DNA from: JBNGDW01 sp049975325 | Lineage (GTDB): Bacteria; Cloacimonadota; Cloacimonadia; JGIOTU-2; JBNGDW01 | Direction of reading: 5' to 3' | Assembly: GCA_049975325.1 (NCBI GenBank) | Contig: JBNGDW010000077.1 | Span: 1-6,740 of the forward strand | Length of the DNA: 6,740 bases | In this document: one piece after another, positions 1-4,897 of the stretch | Numbering within the stretch: position 1 is the stretch's first letter | Layout: every line of letters begins with the position of its first letter | Translations under genes and position numbers: made by a program | Notes under the pieces: model-generated | The model's database searches: none | What the model saw: the letters and a program-made list of their open reading frames with translations, nothing else | What the model was told of the DNA's origin: nothing

Positions 1-140
1 GGGATAAGCAGGGAGGGTGCATTTGTTATAGCAATCGGAATAGATAGATGTATTCTTTGGGTTTTGTTAAGATTTATTTGTAGCCAGAAAAAAATTGCCA
101 GCGCAAGAGCTGCGAATCCAATACCCCAGTTTCGTCTCAT
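1..140 (-). CDS. YbbR/CdaR-like membrane-anchored protein, N-terminal fragment (cut by window edge)
   Basis: Reading leftward from an ATG at 140-138, the frame stays open to the edge and gives 46 complete codons. The product begins MRRNWGIGFAALALAIFFW, a short basic N-terminus followed by one hydrophobic segment (about residues 5-21), then LQINLNKTQRIHLSIPIAIT. This order (short charged start, one membrane helix ending in FW, a K-T-x-x-x-x-x-x-P-I block) is the typical start of YbbR-domain proteins. In Firmicutes one such protein, CdaR, is membrane-anchored with extracytoplasmic YbbR repeats and regulates the diadenylate cyclase CdaA. The ATG overlaps the TGA of the TPR gene as ATGA, there is no strong ribosome-binding site, and translational coupling is likely. 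The repeats that would prove the family lie outside the window. No cdaA partner is visible here, so a c-di-AMP role is only a possibility. It could instead be another single-pass membrane protein. Confidence 0.6.
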   Translation of the reverse strand, partial: MRRNWGIGFAALALAIFFWLQINLNKTQRIHLSIPIAITNAPSLLI

Positions 141-1021
141 TTTTTAGTACTCGGTTTTTGCAATGATTTTAATTTTTCTGATTCTATCATCACAAAGATA
201 TTAGAAGGGTCTAACCTGTGAGCCATAACTAGATATTTTTTGGCATTCTTAAAATCTTCTTTTGCGAGATATAGCTTACAAAGGTCAAGATATGATCTTA
301 CAAAAAATGCGTTTTCGCCAATACTTTTTTTAAAATAGAAAATGGCTTTTTCAACATCGCCCATCCTTTCAGATGTGCGAGCAAGATCATTAAAGAATTC
401 AGCAGAATGACAGCCAAGTTCTCGGGCTTTGTCAAGAGCAAGATAGGCGGCAATCCAGTTATTTTTGTAATAAAAACACCTTCCTTTTAAGTAAAAAACA
501 TCCTTATTAGTAGGAAATTTTTGTTCTGCAAGCTGCAAAATCCTAAGCGCTTTCTCATACTTTCCCAACGGGATATATTGTTCTGCAAGCATTATATAAA
601 TTGGAGCAATATTCTGAAAATGCGGAAACACTTTTTCAAACAGAGAGCTGGCTTGTCCCGGCCTATCATTTTGGGCAAGCGCAACGGCAAGATTAAACTC
701 TAATTCAGGGAATCTTTTCTTTACCTTCTCATAAGATTCGATTGCCTGCCAGGTCTTGCCCCCTTGGGTTAAATAAAGATTCCCCATCAGAAAATAAAGA
801 AAATCATTTTCAGGCAGATCCGAAAGTGCCCTTTTAAGAACCCACTCTGCTTTTTTATATGCGGCAAAATCCATATAAATATTGTAAAGCATTTCATGGG
901 CTTCCAGCGCCTTGGGCTCTTCTCTGATAATCTCCTCCAGGATATCAACCGCAAGAAGCCAATTAGTTTTTCTATGATGCTCTGCCTCGAGCAAATGCGC
1001 CTTAATTGTCTTCTTATCCAT
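137..1021 (-). CDS. Tetratricopeptide-repeat (TPR) protein
   Basis: This 294-residue protein consists almost entirely of helical TPR-like repeats of about 34 residues. Recognisable units include AIESYEKVKKRFPELEFNLA, the block around YEKALRILQLAEQKFPTNKD, AIFYFKKSIGENAFFVRSYL and NAKKYLVMAHRLDPSN, with the usual small residue near position 8, aromatic residues, and Pro near the end of helix B. I estimate seven or eight repeats. There is no signal peptide or membrane helix, so it is predicted to be cytoplasmic and to act as a protein-binding scaffold; no enzymatic domain is visible. Its ATG lies inside the end of the dihydrouridine synthase gene (ATGGATAA, 8-nt overlap), and its TGA overlaps the start of the YbbR-like gene by 4 nt. 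The three genes are therefore almost certainly co-transcribed and coupled. The binding partner is unknown. The neighbouring membrane-anchored gene makes an envelope-related role possible, but this is inference. Confidence 0.85.
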   Translation of the reverse strand: MDKKTIKAHLLEAEHHRKTNWLLAVDILEEIIREEPKALEAHEMLYNIYMDFAAYKKAEWVLKRALSDLPENDFLYFLMGNLYLTQGGKTWQAIESYEKVKKRFPELEFNLAVALAQNDRPGQASSLFEKVFPHFQNIAPIYIMLAEQYIPLGKYEKALRILQLAEQKFPTNKDVFYLKGRCFYYKNNWIAAYLALDKARELGCHSAEFFNDLARTSERMGDVEKAIFYFKKSIGENAFFVRSYLDLCKLYLAKEDFKNAKKYLVMAHRLDPSNIFVMIESEKLKSLQKPSTKK

Positions 1022-1985
1022 AATTCTTCACCAAATCTTTAAAATCTATTACAGATCTTAAAAATTGCTCTCTGTCCTTTGCCTCGTTACATTTTCTTCG
1101 TAACATACCTGCATTTCGTATCCCTCTGGTATAAGCAGCGATAAACTTTCTGATTCTTTTCAGGGCTGTTACAGTTCCATATTCTTCTTCTAATAAATAA
1201 TAATGTTCCAGCAACATTTCAATCTTCTGATATACCATAATTTCTTCATATTGTTTTGTTTGTAAATAATTTTTTACTTGTTGAAATATCCATGGATTAC
1301 CGATAGCACCTCTGCCAATCATCATAGAATCGCATCCTGTTTGTTCTCGCATTGCTTCAGCATCTCCTGGAGTTGTAATATCCCCATTTCCGATAATCGG
1401 TATAGAGATAGACTCTTTTGCCTGCTTTATAAGTTCCCAATTGCTCTTCTCTCGGAACATCTGTGTGTTAAAACGAGGATGAATACATATAGCATCAGCA
1501 CCTTCAGCTTCTATTATCTGAATGATTTTCTCAAAATTTTCAGCAGAATTCCATCCGGCTCGAATTTTAACAGTTAATAGCAACTTATCATCAAGATTTT
1601 TTCGCACTTTTGCTACAATTATTCCTACTTTTATAGGATCGCGAAGCAGGGCTGCCCCAGCACCTGTCTTAACTACTTTTTTCATAGGGCATCCCATATT
1701 GATATCAATAAAATCAGGTTGTCGGTTCTGGAGTATTTTGGTAGCCTCAGCAATCTTTTCCGGATCACTTCCAAAAATTTGCAGCCCTATTGGCCGCTCT
1801 AGATCTGAAAAACCGCTTAATGCCTCTGTTTTGGGATTCCCATGCAAAAGAGCATCTGCATTAATCATTTCACTAACCACAACATCTGCGCCAAGAGATT
1901 TGCAAATCCTGCGATATACTGAATCCGTATATCCAGCCATAGGAGCGAGCCAGAGTTTATTTTTAAGCAATTTTATCTTATTCAC
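1014..1985 (-). CDS. dusB: tRNA-dihydrouridine synthase, DusB type
   Basis: The enzyme reduces specific uridines in the tRNA D-loop to dihydrouridine using FMN and NAD(P)H in the cytoplasm. At 323 residues it matches the usual DusB length. The FMN TIM barrel begins LWLAPMAGYTDSVYR (residues 11-25). The catalytic cysteine is C99 in INMGCPMKKVVKTGAGAALL, the conserved lysine is K140 in VKIRAGW, and the FMN phosphate site is GNGDI...MMIGRGAIGNPWIF. The C-terminal helical tRNA-binding domain follows (LKRIRKFIAAYTRGI). The motif usually read as HGRT with a downstream glycine is IHPRFNTQMFREKSNW here, a mild deviation. The start is GTG at 1985-1983, with a GAGG ribosome site 8 nt upstream. The frame is open a little further upstream, but no ATG, GTG or TTG start was seen before the stop near 2048. 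It is the first gene of the leftward operon and is divergent from queC. The subfamily name (dusB/nifR3/yhdG) rests on length and motif wording, so another Dus paralogue remains possible. Confidence 0.93.
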   Translation of the reverse strand: MNKIKLLKNKLWLAPMAGYTDSVYRRICKSLGADVVVSEMINADALLHGNPKTEALSGFSDLERPIGLQIFGSDPEKIAEATKILQNRQPDFIDINMGCPMKKVVKTGAGAALLRDPIKVGIIVAKVRKNLDDKLLLTVKIRAGWNSAENFEKIIQIIEAEGADAICIHPRFNTQMFREKSNWELIKQAKESISIPIIGNGDITTPGDAEAMREQTGCDSMMIGRGAIGNPWIFQQVKNYLQTKQYEEIMVYQKIEMLLEHYYLLEEEYGTVTALKRIRKFIAAYTRGIRNAGMLRRKCNEAKDREQFLRSVIDFKDLVKNYG

Positions 1986-1993
1986 TTTCCAGA

Positions 1994-1997
1994 CCTC
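1994..1997 (-). promoter_or_regulatory. Ribosome-binding site supporting the GTG start of dusB
   Basis: On the minus strand GAGG lies 8 nt before the GTG at 1985-1983. No ATG was seen nearby in frame upstream, so this site decides the start. Confidence 0.55.
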
Positions 1998-2040
1998 AGA
2001 AATACATCTAATATATCTTTCGATATTTTCCTGTGTCTGA

Positions 2041-2071
2041 AAAACCTATAAAACAAGAAAATCTTGTCAAA
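2041..2071 (-). promoter_or_regulatory. Candidate Bacteroidota-type promoter for dusB operon
   Basis: Read on the minus strand, TTTG (2071-2068) is followed after exactly 19 nt by TAGGTTTT (2048-2041). The known Bacteroidota primary-sigma consensus is TTTG at -33, 19-21 nt, then TAnnTTTG at -7, so 11 of the 12 consensus positions that carry information or are free agree, with only the last G replaced by T. The same stretch also contains a perfect TTGACA (2070-2065), but its nearest TATA-like hexamer (TATAGG, 2050-2045) is only 14 nt away, too close for a normal sigma-70 promoter. Transcription would start near 2034 and leave a leader of roughly 50 nt. Whether this phylum uses the Bacteroidota-type signal is an inference. 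Confidence 0.4.
2053..2067. repeat. 15-bp palindrome between divergent genes, operator-like
   Basis: ACAAGA-AAA-TCTTGT has perfect 6-bp arms around 3 central A residues. It lies within the spacer of the candidate dusB promoter, its right arm overlaps the TTGACA, and it is 18 bp before the queC start. This position suits a dimeric repressor acting on one or both divergent genes. The regulator is unknown, and an AT-rich palindrome of this size can arise by chance. Confidence 0.35.
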
Positions 2072-2084
2072 GAATAAATAATCT

Positions 2085-2837
2085 ATGCTTTTTGGATTTA
2101 TGCATAACAGAGTTCAAAACAAAGCAATCGTCTTATTAAGCGGAGGACTGGACAGCTGTGTAACTACAGCAATAGCAAAAGAGCAATATGATATTTGCCT
2201 TTTGCATATAAATTATGGCCAGAAAACAGAGAAAAGAGAAAAGCGGGCTTTTGATGAGATAGCTAACTATTACCATGTACAAGAGAGATTGTCAGTTAAT
2301 ATCGATTATCTTAGCCAGATCAAAGGGAGCAGCCTTATTGATGAATCGCTTTATATACCTCAAGAACCCTCACCTCCGGATAAGATTCCGTCTACTTATG
2401 TGCCCTTCCGCAATGCACATCTGCTTGCAATTGCTGTTTCATGGGGAGAAAAAATTGGTGCAAGGAAAATTTTTATTGGAGCAATGGAAGAAGACGGTTC
2501 AGGATACCCTGATTGCAGAGAAGACTTTTTCAAGACATTCAATCAAGCAATAGAAGTTGGCACAAAGCCAGAGACATATATCCGAATCGAAACACCAGTT
2601 ATTCATAAAACAAAAGCAGAGGTTGTACAGATTGGTAAGCGGCTCAATGCCCCCTTGCATCTTACCTGGTCCTGCTATAAAGAAACTGAACAGGCTTGTG
2701 GAGTATGTGAAAGTTGCCGATTAAGAATAAACGCCTTTAAAAAAGCCGGGCTACGGGACCCAATCCCGTACAAAATATCCATAGATTGGAAGCCGAAAGA
2801 TAAAAAACCTGTTCACACCACAGGTCGCCATGAATAA
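2085..2837 (+). CDS. queC: 7-cyano-7-deazaguanine synthase QueC
   Basis: QueC converts 7-carboxy-7-deazaguanine to preQ0 with ATP and ammonia in the cytoplasm, a step on the way to queuosine in tRNA or to deazapurine DNA modifications. The PP-loop ATP site is LLSGGLDSCVTTAIA (SGGLDS at residues 19-24). Other family blocks are STYVPFRNAHLLAIAVSWGE and GSGYPDCREDF (residues 138-148). The zinc site has four cysteines, C197 (TWSCYKE), C205, C208 and C211 (ACGVCESCRLR), all present. The 250-residue length is slightly above usual (about 220-235), because of a 10-15-residue N-terminal extension and a basic tail after IPYK. ATG 2100 (MHNRVQNKAIV) is an alternative start. Neither start has a good ribosome site, only a weak GGA before 2100. 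No queD, queE, queF or tgt is in the window. The next gene, gpsA, follows after 78 nt on the same strand. Confidence 0.95.
   Translation: MLFGFMHNRVQNKAIVLLSGGLDSCVTTAIAKEQYDICLLHINYGQKTEKREKRAFDEIANYYHVQERLSVNIDYLSQIKGSSLIDESLYIPQEPSPPDKIPSTYVPFRNAHLLAIAVSWGEKIGARKIFIGAMEEDGSGYPDCREDFFKTFNQAIEVGTKPETYIRIETPVIHKTKAEVVQIGKRLNAPLHLTWSCYKETEQACGVCESCRLRINAFKKAGLRDPIPYKISIDWKPKDKKPVHTTGRHE
2752..2770 (+). repeat. 7-bp inverted repeat near the 3' end of queC
   Basis: TACGGGA, a 5-nt loop CCCAA, and TCCCGTA form a perfect GC-rich hairpin within the coding sequence (residues about 223-229, LRDPIPY). No T-run follows, so it is not an intrinsic terminator. It could slow ribosomes or shape mRNA stability between queC and gpsA, or be chance. 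Confidence 0.3.
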
Positions 2838-2866
2838 AAAAATTACTGCCTAATTTCCGCAAAAAT

Positions 2867-2880
2867 CTTTATCTATAAAG
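2867..2880. repeat. Short AT-rich palindrome upstream of gpsA
   Basis: CTTTAT-CT-ATAAAG is a perfect 6-bp inverted repeat in the 78-bp queC-gpsA spacer. Its right half contains TATAAA, a possible -10 element, but I see no matching -35 box 16-18 bp upstream. It might be an operator or part of a weak gpsA promoter. Nothing else is recognisable in this spacer apart from the gpsA ribosome site. Confidence 0.25.
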
Positions 2881-2904
2881 GCCCTATACATCATCGCTTT
2901 TGGT

Positions 2905-2910
2905 AGGAGG
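2905..2910 (+). promoter_or_regulatory. Strong Shine-Dalgarno site deciding the gpsA GTG start
   Basis: AGGAGG is followed by 5 nt and then GTG (2916-2918), which is in frame with the NAD-binding fold. An out-of-frame ATG at 2914, only 3 nt from the AGGAGG, would read Met-Cys-Lys and stop at 2923-2925, so the GTG must be the productive start. Confidence 0.75.
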
Positions 2911-2915
2911 AAAAT

Positions 2916-3923
2916 GTGCAAATAAAAAAGATTACAATAATTGGGATGGGAACATGGGGGACAACCCTGGCAATACTTCTGGCTGAAAAGGGATATACTA
3001 CTCTCGCATGGGAGTGGATTTCTGAGAGAGCAGATGCTATGCAAAGAGAGCGGGTAAACAAAATCTTTCTCCCTGAATGCAGATTTCCGGAAAATTTAAC
3101 TATTACAAATAACCTAGAACAGGCTGCTAGTTTTGGAGACCTCATCGTGCTCGCACTACCATCACATGCTATGCGGAGCACTATTAAACCTGTAAAAAAT
3201 ATGCTTACCCACAAATACATTGTAAGCGTTACCAAGGGACTCGAGATTGACACCCTCCAGCGGATGTCTGAGGTAATTATTGAAGTAACACAAAATCCAC
3301 CTGAAAAGGTAGCGGCACTCTATGGACCTACCCATGCAGAGGAAGTAAGCAAAAAGCTGCCAGCCACTATAGTAGCCGCATCGGTTGACAGGCAGTTTGC
3401 AGCCACTGTGCAGAAGGTCTTTATGACTGACTATTTACGGGTATATACAAGCCAGGACATTATAGGTGTGGAGCTGGGCGGCTCTTTAAAAAATGTTATT
3501 GCAATTGGTGCTGGTATTATTGATGGAATGCATCTGGGAGATAATGCCAAGGCTTCTTTAATAACAAGAGGAGCGCGTGAAATCACACGTTTGGGAATAA
3601 AATGTGGTGCCAGGGTGCATACCTTCGCTGGAATATCAGGCATAGGTGACCTTATAGTGACTTGCACAAGCAAACATAGCAGAAACCGATATGTTGGTGA
3701 ACAGCTTGCTCAAGGGAAAACTCTCACTGCAATCACTGAAAGCATGGAAATGGTAGCAGAAGGAATTAAAACCACAGAAGCAGCAGTGAAACTTAGTAAA
3801 AAATTTGGCGTTGAGATGCCTATTGCTAACGAAATCTATAAAATTCTATTCAAGGGTCTTGACCCCAAAATAGTAGTAAAAAATCTTATGACCAGATCTG
3901 CCAAAAGTGAAGATGAATTCTGA
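2916..3923 (+). CDS. gpsA: NAD(P)+-dependent glycerol-3-phosphate dehydrogenase GpsA
   Basis: GpsA reduces dihydroxyacetone phosphate to sn-glycerol 3-phosphate, the backbone precursor of phospholipids, in the cytoplasm. The 335-residue length is standard. The Rossmann dinucleotide motif is IIGMGTWGTTLAILLAE (G10, G12, G15). Family signatures follow in order: SVTKGLE with K107, LYGPTHAEEV (136-144), ELGGSLKNVIAIGAGIIDG with the catalytic lysine K192, GDNAKASLITRG (208-219), GISGIGDLIVTCTSKHSRNR with D245, R256 and N257, and EGIKTT (282-287). All expected catalytic positions are present. The start is GTG with a strong AGGAGG site, which is preferred over the ATG 2 nt earlier because that frame closes after three codons. 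It lies 78 nt after queC and overlaps the next gene by 11-17 nt, so gpsA and the transporter are probably co-transcribed. No plsY/plsB-type acyltransferase is seen nearby. Confidence 0.96.
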   Translation: MQIKKITIIGMGTWGTTLAILLAEKGYTTLAWEWISERADAMQRERVNKIFLPECRFPENLTITNNLEQAASFGDLIVLALPSHAMRSTIKPVKNMLTHKYIVSVTKGLEIDTLQRMSEVIIEVTQNPPEKVAALYGPTHAEEVSKKLPATIVAASVDRQFAATVQKVFMTDYLRVYTSQDIIGVELGGSLKNVIAIGAGIIDGMHLGDNAKASLITRGAREITRLGIKCGARVHTFAGISGIGDLIVTCTSKHSRNRYVGEQLAQGKTLTAITESMEMVAEGIKTTEAAVKLSKKFGVEMPIANEIYKILFKGLDPKIVVKNLMTRSAKSEDEF

Positions 3924-4815
3924 TCTAGCTTTTCCATATTTAGGTGAAATCTTAGCTCTTATCTGTGCAGTCTTTTGGGCAATTGCGGTAATTCTCTTCA
4001 AAAAAAGTGGAGAAAAAACCCCGCCCTTTTCACTCAATCTTTATAAAAATATAATTGGCACAGTGCTCTTCCTCATTACATTTCTCGTGCTGGATGAAAC
4101 TCTACTACTGTCTGTTCCTGTAAAAGAATATATCATGCTTGCAATTAGTGGAATTATTGGTATTTATCTGGCAGACACTCTCTTTTTGAAGAGTCTCAAT
4201 ATGCTTGGCGCAGGCTTGTTAGCAATTGTAGATTGCCTCTATACACCACTGGTAATCATTCTTTCATATATTTTTTTAAAAGAGAGTCTAACTTTACTTC
4301 AGATTATCGGGGCAATGCTTATTATTGGCGCCTTATTAGAATCCGCTCTTTATTTACCAAAATACCGAATCCCCAAAAAAGACCTTATAACTGGGATGTC
4401 CCTGGGTGCTCTCGCAATGCTTTTGATGGCAATAAGTATAGTTATGATAAAGCCAATTCTCAATCATTCTCTCATTATGTGGGTAACAGAGATACGGCTT
4501 CTTTCGGCTTCAGTTTTTATGACCATCATAGCGATCTTGCATCCGAATAGGAAGGAAATATTTAAGCCTTTTCGCCCTTCAGCTGACTGGAAATACCTTT
4601 TGCCAGGGGCTATAATGGGAACTTACCTTTCTATGATTACCTGGATTGCAGGATTGAAATTTACGCTTACAGGTATAGCAACTGCGATTAATCAAACCAG
4701 TGTAATATTTATTTTTATTTTTGCGGCCCTGTTTCTAAAGGAGAAAATCACCTTTCGCCGTCTTTTGGGTATTATAATCGCATTTAGTGGCGTGCTACTC
4801 ATTACATTCAGTTAA
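3907..4815 (+). CDS. EamA/DMT-superfamily permease (10 predicted membrane helices)
   Basis: This 302-residue hydrophobic protein has the drug/metabolite transporter layout of two tandem EamA halves with about ten helices, at roughly 12-32, 47-65, 74-94, 98-118, 127-147, 160-180, 190-210, 229-249, 257-278 and 284-302. Typical EamA wording is present at the end of each half: PLVIILSYIFLKESLTLLQIIGAMLIIGALL in the first, and FIFIFAALFLKEKITFRRLLGIIIAFSGVLLI in the second, both with the FLKE motif followed by a glycine-rich helix. It acts in the inner membrane. The substrate (metabolite or amino acid efflux, for example) cannot be read from the sequence. The start is GTG 3907 or ATG 3913 (second Met, MNSDLAF), inside the end of gpsA. 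Neither has a strong ribosome site, which suggests translation coupled to gpsA. It is the last gene of the rightward group. Confidence 0.9.
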   Translation: MKMNSDLAFPYLGEILALICAVFWAIAVILFKKSGEKTPPFSLNLYKNIIGTVLFLITFLVLDETLLLSVPVKEYIMLAISGIIGIYLADTLFLKSLNMLGAGLLAIVDCLYTPLVIILSYIFLKESLTLLQIIGAMLIIGALLESALYLPKYRIPKKDLITGMSLGALAMLLMAISIVMIKPILNHSLIMWVTEIRLLSASVFMTIIAILHPNRKEIFKPFRPSADWKYLLPGAIMGTYLSMITWIAGLKFTLTGIATAINQTSVIFIFIFAALFLKEKITFRRLLGIIIAFSGVLLITFS

Positions 4816-4897
4816 TGCCACACAAAAAGGAGCGAAAAATTGCAAAAACCGAAAGGAGAATTAGTAAGTAGTGCGACCGCCTTCCTGCGAAACCACC
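4816..4897. other. Convergent spacer with a GC-rich patch, no clear terminator
   Basis: This 82-bp spacer separates two convergent genes. The left part is A-rich with purine tracts (AAAAAGGAG, GAAAGGAG). The right part, 4871-4897, is about two-thirds G+C (GCGACCGCCTTCCTGCG), unlike the surroundings, and contains TGCGA twice (4872-4876 and 4886-4890). I see no stable hairpin followed by a T-run on either strand. The GC-rich patch could be a decayed interspersed repeat, but I have no second copy to compare it with. Confidence 0.4.

Noticed and set aside
1522..2040. A 172-residue plus-strand open frame antisense to dusB
   Set aside because: It has Ser/Phe/Ile-rich composition typical of an antisense frame, no family wording, and lies wholly opposite a gene with full catalytic motifs.
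2065..2070. A classical sigma-70 promoter using the perfect TTGACA on the minus strand
   Set aside because: The only TATA-like hexamer (TATAGG) is 14 nt away, and hexamers at 16-18 nt match poorly.
1986..2084. A PreQ1 riboswitch upstream of queC
   Set aside because: There is no GC-containing stem-loop followed by the A-rich tail ending in the ribosome site that marks PreQ1 aptamers. The region has only the ACAAGA palindrome and no clear ribosome site.
4233..4550. Plus-strand open frame of about 105 codons inside the transporter gene
   Set aside because: It is a shifted frame of the EamA coding region, whose main frame has clear membrane helices and FLKE motifs.
4816..4897. An intrinsic bidirectional terminator between the convergent genes
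   Set aside because: No stem with a following T-run was found on either strand; the TGCGA copies are direct, not inverted, repeats.
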